Assembly: GCF_011764445.1 (NCBI RefSeq)
Contig: NZ_BLPG01000001.1
Coordinates: forward strand, 6,775,001 to 6,839,000
Source: Phytohabitans rumicis
GTDB taxonomy: Bacteria > Actinomycetota > Actinomycetes > Mycobacteriales > Micromonosporaceae
Direction: 5' to 3'
DNA length: 64,000 nt
The position numbers and the translations under genes were made by a program. This document shows, in pieces, positions 52,600 to 64,000 of this stretch. The stretch's first letter is position 1; each line of letters begins with the position of its first letter. Under the pieces are notes generated by a model. The model did no database searches, was not told where the DNA came from, and saw only the letters and a program-made list of their open reading frames with translations.

Positions 52600-55004
52600 C
52601 TACGAGGCCGGTCCGTCGACCGGGGCACGCCAGGCCGCATCCGGCGTCGCCGCCAGCTCCGGGGTGGCCGGCAGCGCCAGGCTGATCTTGGCGTGCCCGT
52701 GATGCGCCGCGACGGCTGCCCGGTGGTACGCCTCGATCTCCCGTACCAGCTCGTCGCTCTCGTAGATGCTGCCGTCGACCAGCGGCCCTGGCCGCCGCTC
52801 CAGGATGGCGGCGACGTCTTCGCCGTTGAGCGTCTTGTGAATCTCCAGCGCGTGCGCCAGGGTCAGCACCTCGCGGCGGTTCTCCTTGAGTAGCGCAGCG
52901 GTCTGCTCCAGAAGGGTGGCCAGGTTGTCCTCGATGCGGTCGGCGAGTGCACGGCGCGCGGTGTCCTCGGGGTTTTCCCGCTGTCCCTGACCACGCCCGC
53001 CGGGCGTGCCGATGCCGATCTGGACCGACAGGGAGTACGAGGAGACCGTGGAACCCATGCCCCAGAAGCCCTCCATCTGCGTCGCGACAGCGGTGGCCGA
53101 CTCCAAGTCGCCGGACACGCCGGAGGAGCTGTCGCCCTCGAAGAACATCTTCTCGCCGGCGAGCGAGGCCAGTGACACGTAGATGTCCGACTCATACTCG
53201 GTGCGCCAGCGGGTGAACTGGTCCTCCGGCTTGATGCTCGCCACCATGCCGAGATACTCGGCGCCCTTCTCGATGGTGGCCACATCGATCTCCATGTGGT
53301 GCCGGGTCCGGTACGCGGCGACCGCGTGGCACGCCTCGTGCACCGCGACCGCGTGCCGCTCCCGCTCGATGTACTCCACGTCTTCTGGTGGGCCGAGCTG
53401 CTTGAGGCGCTTGGCGTCCATCACGTCGCGCCACTCGATCACCTCGCGGTCGTCCCGGATCGCCGTGATCAGGGCCTCGTTGACCAGGTCCTTGATGGTC
53501 GCGCCGGTGGCGTACGGCGTGATGACGGCGAGCTTCTCGATCTCGTCGTCGGTGAGTTCGTGCCGCACCTTGTCCAGGTAGCCCTGGTAGGTGCGGACGC
53601 GGCCGGCCTTGCTGGGGTAGCCCACCTTGTAGATCCGGTCGATGCGGCCCGGCCGGAGCAGCGCCTCGTCGAGCGCCTCGGGCAGGTTGCTCGCCATCAC
53701 GACCAGAATCCGGTACTTCGGTGGCGGCTTGGGGCGCATGCCGAGCAGGCGGCGCACGTACCGGTTGACGAACCCGCGCGGCTTCTTGAGGCCGGACAGC
53801 TCGCTGAGCAGGGCCTGCAGCGTGCCCATGTCGCCGCCGCCACCACCCATCATGTTGCCGCCCATCACGAAGCGGCTGCGGCGGGTGCGGGGCTGGTCCT
53901 CGGCCGGGAGCGTCGAGGCCATCGCGTTGCGGGTCAGCAGCCACTGCGACTGCTCGGACAGGTACGAGAAGCCGTGGCAGCCGTCGTGCTGGAAGGGGGC
54001 CGGCGTCGTGCCACGGGGAAGCCCGGCCCGCCCTGGGCGAGCGCGCCGCGCCGCCCGAGCGAGTCGGCCTCGTCGAAGAAGACGATCACGCCGCCGTACC
54101 GCAGCGCGAGCTTGCGCAGCTTGCGGAACAGCGACTTGACCTTCAGGATGCCGACGCCCATGAACATGTTGGCGAACGCGCCGGGGTCGACGAAGACGTA
54201 CGGCCGTCCTGTCTCGCCGGCCATCGCCTCGGCCATCAGCGTCTTTCCGGTACCGGGCGGGCCCCACAGCAGGATGCCGCCGGGGACGTAGCCGCCCTTG
54301 GTCTCGATCGCCTCGGGCTTTTCCAGGAAGAGGATGTTCTCCTTGACCCGGTCCACGACGTGGTCCTGGCCCCAGACGTCGGTGAAGCGGGTCTTGATGT
54401 CGTCCGGGTAGTACGTCTCGACGCCGCCCTTGGAGAGGAACCAGAAGATCGCGACGAACTGCAGCACGACGAAGAGCAGGATGAAGACGAGCTGCAGGAT
54501 GAACGGCAGCAGGTTCCAGATGATCGAGGGCATCTCGAACATGGCGAGCACCGGCGAGGTGTCCAGCACCGCGCCGGCCACGAACGCCAGGATCACGATC
54601 CAGAACACCCATTTGATCGCCCGAGCGAACCGGAACCGGGTCCAGTCGCTGAACCGCCGGTGGGTCAGCCGCTCGAAGCCGCCGAACACCCGGTTTGTCC
54701 AGAAGAGGTGGTAGCCGGACCACCGTTCGCTGATCAGGAAGTGGAGCTGCCGGAGCACCTCCGCACCCATGATCACGAAGATCCAGAAGGACTCGCGCGC
54801 TTCCAGCCGGGCCGCGTCCACGAACGGCAGGAGCGGGTTGTCGGCCATCGAGGCCCACACCAGGATCAGCCACAACAGCGAGAGCAGCAGGATGAACTTG
54901 ATCCGATCCCAGAGCGGCAGCTTGGGCCGGGTGGGCCGGTGGTCGTCGCGTGGGCCCTCGTCGGGTGGGCGCAAGCCCTCCACGTGGATCGCCGGCTCTG
55001 TCAT
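52600..55004 (-). CDS. FtsH-like membrane AAA metalloprotease, frameshifted
   Basis: The full product is about 801 residues. The N-terminal 190 residues hold about four helices (IKFILLLSLLWLILVW, FWIFVIMGAEVL, WVFWIVILAFVAGA, LQLVFILLFVVLQFVAIFWF). The AAA domain has Walker A GPPGTGKT and Walker B VIVFFDEAD. The M41-type zinc site is HEACHAVAAYRT, with a later LASLAGEKMFFEGD. Near 54015-54018 the frame breaks; one added base in GGGG rejoins GPGFP with RGTTPAPFQHDG. Unlike classic FtsH there is no large exported domain between two helices. A lipoprotein gene lies 2 bases upstream. Confidence 0.82.
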
Positions 55005-55006
55005 GA

Positions 55007-55669
55007 TCAGCTCCTCACCGTGAAGGACGTGACGATGCCTTCGAGCTCGTCGGCGCGGTCCGCGTAGCACTTCGCGGTACAGCGGATGAAGAGCATGTAG
55101 AGAAGACTCGCGTCGTCGTTGACCAGGGCCGTCAGGTCAAACGTGTGCAACTGGCCCAGCAGCGAATAGTTGAAGACCACCCGGACGCCGTGCAGGCCCT
55201 TCTCGGGCGTGAGCACCTCGTCGCGCAGCGGTTCGAAGTCGGTCAGCATCGAGCCGGCCTGCGTCGCCGCATCGCGGGCGTCCGTGGTGAACGGCATGAC
55301 CGCGTTGCGTAGGGCGTCGAACGAGACGGAGTCGCTCTGCTCGGGCAGGAGTTGCTCGACCTTGGCCCAGGCCACCGGCTTGGGGGTGGGCAGCATGCCG
55401 TACACGTGGGAGACCGCTGGGTCGTCGGCGTCGGCGTCGTACGCCACTGTCCAGAGCAACTGGTCCCGGATCTTCGCGGTGGCGGAGCTGGGGTCGGCCC
55501 CGACCGCCCACTCGTCCAGCGAGTCCTGGTTGACCTTCTCCCAGGTGCTAGGGATCTTGAAGTACGTCTTGTGGTCGGAGTTCTTGACGTACTCGTACTC
55601 CGGGGCACCGCAGGCCGTCAGTAGGAGCATCGCGGCAACGACGACAGGAATGACCCGTTTGCCCAGCAT
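55007..55669 (-). CDS. Lipoprotein upstream of the FtsH-like gene
   Basis: The 220-residue product has lipobox LLTAC after a helix (VIPVVVAAMLLL). The mature part has YVKNSDHKTYFKIPSTWEKV, a PsbP/Mog1-like opening seen in actinobacterial lipoproteins. It ends 2 bases before the FtsH-like start, so the two are cotranscribed and may cooperate at the membrane. Function is unknown. Confidence 0.8.
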   Translation of the reverse strand: MLGKRVIPVVVAAMLLLTACGAPEYEYVKNSDHKTYFKIPSTWEKVNQDSLDEWAVGADPSSATAKIRDQLLWTVAYDADADDPAVSHVYGMLPTPKPVAWAKVEQLLPEQSDSVSFDALRNAVMPFTTDARDAATQAGSMLTDFEPLRDEVLTPEKGLHGVRVVFNYSLLGQLHTFDLTALVNDDASLLYMLFIRCTAKCYADRADELEGIVTSFTVRS

Positions 55670-55769
55670 GGCGCCCTCCCTCGGTAGGGCCTTTTCCGTG
55701 CTGGTCAGTATGGATCGTTACTGTTACGAGACATAGCGTTCGACGGGATCTAATTGCCGCCGCAAAGGA

Positions 55770-55800
55770 TGAGGGTCCGACGCGGTGCGCCGGACCCTCA
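55770..55800 (-). terminator. Aconitase terminator hairpin
   Basis: TGAGGGTCCG (55770-55779) and CGGACCCTCA (55791-55800) form a 10-base perfect stem with an 11-base loop, 12 bases past the acnA stop. No long U tract follows. Confidence 0.75.
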
Positions 55801-55811
55801 GCTGGTAGTGC

Positions 55812-58589
<2,778 letters not shown>

Positions 58590-58713
58590 GTCGTACTCCT
58601 TCCTGCCCGTATTTACCGTGCCGCTTACGCCAGCTCAGTCTTTCGCACCCCGACAGCCGTCGCCCGAGTTAGGCAGCCCTAACCGCAGGCAGCGGGCGGG
58701 TACGCAAAGTAAA

Positions 58714-58731
58714 CCGTACGTCCGTCTTGCT
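58714..58731 (-). promoter_or_regulatory. Probable AcnR-type site upstream of acnA
   Basis: CCGTACGTCCGTCTTGCT matches 16 of 18 bases of the site upstream of the TetR gene, in the same orientation relative to its gene. It lies about 125 bases before the acnA start. Confidence 0.62.
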
Positions 58732-58740
58732 ACTCCCCGC

Positions 58741-58871
58741 AACCCCACCCCCTCCTCCTCTGCCCCTCCCGCCCCTCTCCCGCCCTCTCCCGCGCCCTCC
58801 CGCGCCTCTCGTGCCCCTCCTTGCCCCTCTCGCGCCTTTCCGTGCTTTTCCGTGCCCGCCCGTGCTTTTCC
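58741..58871 (+). other. Pyrimidine-rich tract
   Basis: About 130 bases are almost entirely C and T with isolated G, arranged as loose repeats of CCCTCCCGC and CTTTTCCGTG. There is no ORF of note. It runs straight into repeat copy 5, within the 797-base gap between acnA and the methyltransferase gene. Confidence 0.7.
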
Positions 58872-58956
58872 GTCGATCAAGGGCAAATGGTCGTGCTTTG
58901 ATCTCCGATCCACGGCCGTTTGCCCTTGATCGACGGAAAAGTCCTTGATCGACGCG
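58865..58956. repeat. Intergenic palindromic repeat, copy 5
   Basis: The palindrome 58865-58941 opens CTTTTCCGTCGATCAAGGGC and closes with its inverse. The loop GTGCTTTGATCTCCGATCCAC is in the copy 1 orientation. An extra half-site TCCTTGATCGACGCG follows to 58956. Confidence 0.9.
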
Positions 58957-59116
58957 GGAGCGCGGGGCGGGGATGGACCGCTTGCCGGGGTGCGGGTCCG
59001 CGCGGGATGTTGATGACTCTGTTGCCGGGACGGCAGCTCGGTCCACGGACTCATGCATGGCACGGCGTAGATGATCTTCGTTCGGGTGATATGCCGCATT
59101 TGCATGGCCATCTTGG

Positions 59117-59168
59117 TAGATCTTGGTGGCAAATCGTCGTTAGGGCGACGGTAAATCACCAAGATCTA
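59117..59168. repeat. Inverted repeat TAGATCTTGGTG
   Basis: TAGATCTTGGTG (59117-59128) and CACCAAGATCTA (59157-59168) are perfect arms. Inside them CGTCG (59135-59139) pairs with CGACG (59146-59150). ATCTTGGT also repeats directly at 59110. No gene is close; nothing else is clear in 58957-59281. Confidence 0.7.
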
Positions 59169-59281
59169 TACGTGTGTCGATCGCCGAGGGGGTAAAGGCG
59201 GCATACCGCCCTCGTTGGCAAGCGCGTGATACACGGCGGCCGACCCTGGCCGTCCTCGGCGCTGCCTGCCCGTCTCGCCGT

Positions 59282-59365
59282 GCCGATCAAGGATTTCCGC
59301 GTCGATCAAGGGCAAATGGTCGTGGTTTGGAGATCAAAGCACGACCATTCGCCCTTGATCGACGC
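59282..59365. repeat. Intergenic palindromic repeat, copy 6
   Basis: The core is 59299-59365 (GCGTCGATCAAGGGCAAATGG ... GCCCTTGATCGACGC) with loop GGTTTGGAGATCAAAGC, in the copy 3 orientation. A half-site GCCGATCAAGGATTTCC precedes it, as in copy 3. It ends 22 bases from the methyltransferase stop. Confidence 0.9.
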
Positions 59366-59386
59366 GGAGAGAGGGCGCGGTGGGGG

Positions 59387-60079
59387 CTACGGGAGGGATA
59401 GGTGGAAGGTGTAGTAGTCGACCTGCCACGAGTCCTTTTTCAGGCGGCGGTTGGCGAGGATCCGCGAGTGGAAGCCGGCCTCGGCCGCCAGGCGCTCCAG
59501 GTAGCCCAGGTCGCCGGAGGTGCCGAAGAAGATCAGCATCCGGGCGCCGGGGCGCAGGTGATCGCGTACCTGGCGGAAGAAGGTGGTCAGCGCCCGGTAG
59601 TCCTCGTCGGTGCTGCCGCGTTCCAGCAGGTCGCGCGGGGCGAACCAGCGGAACGGCGGATCGAAGACGACCAGGTCGAAGTCGCCGTCGACCGCGCTGA
59701 AGACGTCGCTCTCGCGTACCTCGACCCGGTCGGCGACGCCGTTGCGCTCGGCGTTTTCCCGGGCGGTCGCGACGGCGTGCGGGTTGACGTCGACGGCCAG
59801 CACGTCGGTCGACTTCGAGGCGGCGAGGATCGCGTTGACGCCGCAGCCGGTGCCCATGTCGAGCACCCGGTCGCCCGCGCGCACCTCGGCCAGCACCGCC
59901 TCGCCGAGCAGGTGGGACATGGCGTTGATCGGGTGCACGTCTGGTGGCACCACCAGCGTCAGCCCCAGGTAGTCGAATGTCTGGCCGTCGCCGGCTTCGG
60001 CACGGGCCTGGGCGTACGCGTTCTCGTGCCACTGGCGGATCCGCTGGGCGTACTCGTCGGAGACCGTCGGCCGGTACAT
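59387..60079 (-). CDS. SAM-dependent methyltransferase, small-domain (PrmC/RsmC-like)
   Basis: The 230-residue product has SAM motif I RVLDMGTGCGVNAILAA, a following acidic strand DVLAVDVNPHAV and motif IV DLVVFDPPFRWF. DPPF in place of NPPY is found in several N- or C-methyltransferases. The substrate (RNA, protein or metabolite) is unknown. It follows the F420-reductase-like gene by 10 bases. Confidence 0.85.
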   Translation of the reverse strand: MYRPTVSDEYAQRIRQWHENAYAQARAEAGDGQTFDYLGLTLVVPPDVHPINAMSHLLGEAVLAEVRAGDRVLDMGTGCGVNAILAASKSTDVLAVDVNPHAVATARENAERNGVADRVEVRESDVFSAVDGDFDLVVFDPPFRWFAPRDLLERGSTDEDYRALTTFFRQVRDHLRPGARMLIFFGTSGDLGYLERLAAEAGFHSRILANRRLKKDSWQVDYYTFHLSLP

Positions 60080-60089
60080 GCCGCGGAGT

Positions 60090-60716
60090 CTAGGGTTTCG
60101 CGGCGGCCAGGCCCTCTCGAATTTTCGCCGCGCCCAGGTCGGCGCCGTGCACCGGGGTGTCCGGCTGCTGCCGCCAGCTCTCGTCGAGCGTGCCGGCGTC
60201 GACCGGGTCGAAGCCGAGTTCGTTGACGAGGTCCATCACGGTGCGCTTGGCGTCCGCGTCGTCGCCGGCGACGGGCAGGCCGATCCGGGTCGGGTCGCCG
60301 CTGGGGCGGCCGAGGCCGAGCAGGTGCCCGGCGGTCATGGTGTTGAACGCCTTGACGACCTTGGCGCCGGGCAGCGCCTCGGCGGTCCATCGGCTGGAGG
60401 ACACGGCCCGGTCGACGATCTGCGGGATGTCGCCGTCCCGTGTCGCGTAGTAGTTGTTGGCATCCACCACGATCTTGTCGCGGAACGCGGCGGCGGGCAG
60501 GTCCGGGACGGCCTTCACGGGTACGGCGATGACCACGACCTGTGCGTCCCCGGCGGCCTCCTCGATGGTGCCGGCCTTGGCGCCGGTTTCCGCGGCGAGG
60601 GCGGTCAGCGTCTGCGGGCCGCGGGAGTTCGCCACGGTCACGTGATGGCCGAGGGACTGGAAACGTCGGGTCAGGGTGCCGCCGATGTGGCCCGAGCCGA
60701 TGATGCCGATGTTCAT
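60090..60716 (-). CDS. NADPH-dependent F420 reductase-like protein
   Basis: The 208-residue product has Rossmann motif IGIIGSGHIGGTLTRRFQSLGHHVTVANSRGP and the downstream KVVKAFNTMTAGHL of F420H2:NADP oxidoreductase (Npd/YrrL-like) proteins. The Ser-Arg after the second strand fits NADPH. Many short members are of unknown substrate. It is divergent from the amylopullulanase gene. Confidence 0.8.
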   Translation of the reverse strand: MNIGIIGSGHIGGTLTRRFQSLGHHVTVANSRGPQTLTALAAETGAKAGTIEEAAGDAQVVVIAVPVKAVPDLPAAAFRDKIVVDANNYYATRDGDIPQIVDRAVSSSRWTAEALPGAKVVKAFNTMTAGHLLGLGRPSGDPTRIGLPVAGDDADAKRTVMDLVNELGFDPVDAGTLDESWRQQPDTPVHGADLGAAKIREGLAAAKP

Positions 60717-60740
60717 CGTTCGAGAGTATCGCGCTGCAAA

Positions 60741-60772
60741 CTCTTGCAGAATCTTTCTGCAAGAGCTAGCGT
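60741..60772 (+). promoter_or_regulatory. Amylopullulanase promoter with MalR-like operator
   Basis: CTCTTGCAGA (60741-60750) and its inverse TCTGCAAGAG (60756-60765) flank ATCTT. TTGCAG (60744-60749) is a -35 and TAGCGT (60767-60772) a -10, 17 bases apart, so the palindrome covers the promoter core. Similar TTGCAG/CTGCAA elements control amylase genes through the LacI-type MalR/Reg1 in Streptomyces. Confidence 0.75.
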
Positions 60773-60802
60773 GCGGTCACCCCACGATGCAGGAGACCGT
60801 CG

Positions 60803-63800
60803 ATGAAGCTGCGCTCCTTCGCCGCCGCGCTCGTCCTTGCCCTCGCTCCCGTGCCGGTGAGCTCACCGGCGCCGGCTGCCGCTCCACAAGGGACAGTCCA
60901 CAGGGCAGAGCAGTTCTACTTCGTACTTCCGGACCGCTTCGCCAACGGCGACCCGCGCAACGACCGTGGCGGCCTCGCCGCTGATCGGCTGGTCAGCGGG
61001 TACGACCCGGCCGACAAGGGCTTCTACCACGGTGGCGACCTGCGCGGCATCATCGACAAGCTGGACTACATCCAGGGCCTGGGCACCACGGCCGTCTGGA
61101 TGGCGCCGGTCTTCAAGAACCGCCCGGTCCAGGGCAGCGGCGCCGACGTCTCGGCCGGCTACCACGGCTATTGGATCACCGACTTCACCGCGCTCGACCC
61201 GCACTTCGGCACCAAGGCCGACCTGCGCGAGCTGGTCGGCAAGGCACACCAGCGCGGCATCAAGATCTATCTGGACATCATCACCAACCACACCGCCGAC
61301 GTCATCCGGTACGCCGAGAACCAATACGGGTACGTCGACAAGGCGACCGAGCCGTACCGGGACGCGCAGGGGCGGCCGTTCGAGGACCGCAACTACTCCG
61401 ACGGCTCGCGCGCGTTCCCCACGGTGGACGCCAAGTCGTTCCCGTACACGCCGGTCTTCCCGACCCCGGCCGACGCGACGGTCAAGGTGCCGGCGTGGCT
61501 CAACGACCCGACGATGTACCACAACCGCGGGGACTCCACGTTCTCCGGGGAGAACAGCGAGTACGGCGATTTCTTCGGCCTCGACGACCTGTGGACCGAA
61601 CGCCCCGAGGTGGTCCAGGGCATGACGAAGATCTACGCCGACTGGGTCACCTCGATGGGCGTCGACGGCTTCCGCATCGACACCACCAAGCACGTCAACA
61701 TGGACTTCTGGCCACGGTTCACCCGCGGCATCGAGGCCGTCGCCCCACGCGACTTCTTCATGTTCGGCGAGGTCTACAGCGCCGATCCGCAGTTCACCTC
61801 GACGTACGTCCGGCAGGGCGAGCTACCGGCCACATTGGACTTCCCGTTCCAGGAGACGGCCCGGAACTACGTCGCCGCGGGCGGATCCGCCCAGGCGCTC
61901 GCCGACCTGTACGCCGCGGACGCCCTCTACACCGCCCGCGACACCGGCGCCGGCCGCATGCCGACCTTCCTCGGCAACCACGACATGGGCCGGATCGGCT
62001 CCTTCATCGCCGGCGGTGGTACCGATCCCGCCACCCACCTGAGCCGCGATGTGCTCGCCCACGAGCTGATGTTCCTGACCCGCGGCCAGCCGGTCGTCTA
62101 CTCCGGCGACGAGCAGGGCTTTACCGGGCCGGGCGGGGACAAGGACGCGCGGCAGGACATGTTCGCCTCCAAGACGCCGGACTACCTCGACGACGACCTG
62201 CTCGGCACCGACCGCACCCACGCCAGCGACCAGTACGACACCGCGCACCCGGTCTATCGGGCCATCGCCGAACTGTCCGCGCTGCGCGCCGGCCACTCCG
62301 CGCTGCGCGACGGCGTACAGGTGACAAGACATGCGGACAGCGGGCCCGGCGTCTTCGCCTTCTCCCGCGTCGACCCGCGCGAGCGGGTCGAGTACGTCGC
62401 GGCCGTCAACAACGCCAGCACCGCGCGGACCGTCACCGTCGACACCTGGTCCAGCTCTTTTACCGAGGTGTACGGCGAAGGCACGGCTGCGGGCGGGGCG
62501 CGCTTGACGCTGACCGTCCCGCCGCTGTCGGCCGTGGTGTACCGGGCCGGCGCGCCGATCCCGGTGGGCGGCGCGCCCACGGTCACCCTGACCGGTCCCA
62601 GCGGACCCACCGCCGGGCGCGCCGAGGTCGTGGCCAACGTCACCGGCGACCCGCTGGCCACAGTCACCGTCTCGGCGAGGGTGGACGATGGACAGTGGAA
62701 GGTGCTCGGCACCGCGGACCGCGCGCCCTACCGGGTCTTCCACGACCTGAACGGGTTGCCGGCCGGGGCGGAGCTGGAGTACCAGGCGGTCGTACGGGAC
62801 AGCGAGGGAAGGACCGCGTCGGTGAGGTCGAGAGCCACCGTGGCCACGCCGCCGCAGGGCGGGAGCCGGGACTGGCTCGTCGTGCACTACAACCGCCCGG
62901 CCGGCGGGTACGACGACTGGGGCCTCTACACGTGGGGCGACATCGATCCGGCGTGGCAGACGCAGTGGCCGGCGGGGCAGCCGTTCGCCGGCGAGGACGC
63001 GTACGGCCGGTTCGCCTGGGTCAAGCTCAAGCCGGGGGCGAAGAACGTCGGCTTCCTCGTGGTGAACTCGGCCGGGGTCAAGGACGTCGAGGCGGACCGC
63101 TTCGTCGACGTCACCCAGCACGGCGAGGTCTGGCTCAAGCAGGGCGACCCCGCGGTCGGGCTGAGCCATGACAAGCCGCCCGTCGAGGACGGCGTGGCGA
63201 TCCTGCACTACCGGCGGCAGGCCGGCGACTACGACGGCTGGGGCTGCACGTGTGGGACGGCGCGGCCAGCCCGACCGACTGGGGCGCGCCGCTGCAGCCG
63301 GCGTCCCGGGACGCGTTCGGCGTGACGTTCCGGGTGCCGCTGGCCGCGGGTGCGACCGGGCTCAGCTATATCGTCCACAAGGGAGATACCAAGGACCTGC
63401 CCGACGACCAGCGGCTCGACTTCGGCACCGCCGGCCGGGAGGCGTGGTTGCTGGCGGCCACCCCGCAGCGGCTCCTGCCCGTGCCGGTCACGGCGGGCGG
63501 CGACAAGGACATCACGAAGTCCAGGGCGCACTGGATCGACCGGTCCACCGTCGCCTGGCAGACCACCTCCACGGACGGCAAGCGGTACGCCCTCGCGGTG
63601 GCGCCCGCTGGCGGCTTGTCCATCGTGGATGGCGAGTTGGTCGGATCGTACTCGACGATTCCGCTGACCGCGCGGCGCAACGGCCTCACCGAGGCGCAGC
63701 GGGCGAAGTTCCCGCACCTGTGGCAGTACGGGGTGCTGACGGTCGACCGGCGGCACCGAGGGCTGGTGAAGGACGCTCTGCAAGGGCAGCTCGTGGTGAC

Positions 63801-64000
63801 GGAGCGGGACCACGAGGGCAAGCTGCTGGCCGCAACCGGCGTGCAGATCCCGGGTGTTCTCGACGACGTGTATTCCTCCGCGACCGGTACGTCTCTCGGC
63901 CCGACCTTCAAACGTGGCCGGCCGACGCTGTCCGTGTGGGCGCCGACCGCGCAGGCGGTCGCGCTGGAGCTCTACGACACGCCGGCGGCGACAGCGCAGG
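60803..64000 (+). CDS. Secreted amylopullulanase (GH13), frameshifted and cut by window end
   Basis: A signal peptide (MKLRSFAAALVLALAPVPV) precedes an alpha-amylase GH13 domain with predicted Asp293 (FRIDTTKH), Glu323 (MFGEVYS) and Asp394 (LGNHDMG). Beta-sandwich domains and PUD/CBM41-type units follow (WLVVHYNRPAGGYDDWGLYTW and VAILHYRRQAGDYDGWG). The frame breaks at GGGG 63240-63243; one added G continues LHVWDGAASPTDWG through to the pullulanase N-terminal region (TLSVWAPTAQAVALELYD) at the window end. Such two-catalytic-domain enzymes of about 1800 residues cut both alpha-1,4 and alpha-1,6 bonds of starch. Confidence 0.9.

Overview
The window is high-GC actinobacterial DNA. It has strong C/G wobble bias, many GTG starts, ATGA stop/start overlaps, several probable leaderless promoters, and typical actinobacterial gene sets: a sufR-sufBD-Rieske-sufCSU-sufT operon behind ctaA, a SARP/NB-ARC regulator, an acVLRF1 release factor and an AcnA/AcnR pair. 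Family content (secreted penicillin acylase, amylopullulanase, jacalin- and F5/8C-tagged exoenzymes) would suit Micromonosporaceae. That placement is an inference. No rRNA, tRNA, CRISPR array or complete transposon was seen.

Layout. 1-8760: small conserved genes, heme A synthase and the complete iron-sulfur assembly operon. 8761-15997: an intergenic palindrome region, a secreted BNR-repeat protein, and a four-gene sugar ABC importer in one probable operon. 15982-16600: a decayed toxin-antitoxin locus. 16605-21248: a two-gene unit of an Hsp70-like membrane protein and a SARP/NB-ARC/TPR regulator. 21424-27981: a frameshifted LysE exporter, divergent secreted penicillin acylase and nuclease/phosphatase-jacalin genes, an AlkD-like DNA repair protein and acVLRF1.

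28150-40700 is an accessory catabolic island. It holds a LacI regulator, a cytoplasmic substrate-binding-like protein, a Liv-type importer with fused LivM-LivG, a C-C hydrolase resembling 2,6-dihydroxypseudooxynicotine hydrolase, a beta-hydroxyacid-type dehydrogenase, an aldehyde (succinate-semialdehyde-like) dehydrogenase and a two-subunit molybdenum hydroxylase. Copies of GCAATCGATTGC at four promoters tie the cluster to the LacI protein. The likely substrate class is an N-heteroaromatic compound (inference).

40704-52600: a zinc metallopeptidase, an ABC-F gene behind a clear leader-peptide attenuator, a membrane protein, a small HTH protein, enoyl-CoA hydratase, an ABC exporter, a Mug-type glycosylase, and a translationally coupled three-gene unit: a membrane protein with a Gly/Cys tail, a DUF692 (MNIO) enzyme and a small partner. 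That unit is the best candidate for a little-described protein-modification system here. 50904-58731: an AcnR-like TetR gene, a HAD hydrolase, DUF2630, an FtsH-like membrane AAA protease with a lipoprotein, and aconitase. A near-identical 18-bp site lies before both the TetR gene and aconitase. 59387-64000: a methyltransferase, an F420-reductase-like protein and the start of a two-domain secreted amylopullulanase under a MalR-like operator.

Two features cut across the window. First, a family of six large intergenic palindromes built on GTCGATCAAGGGCA...TGCCCTTGATCGAC. Second, at least seven apparent single-base losses, almost all explainable in runs of four or five G/C, which break otherwise intact genes. 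These may be sequencing errors rather than true pseudogenes.
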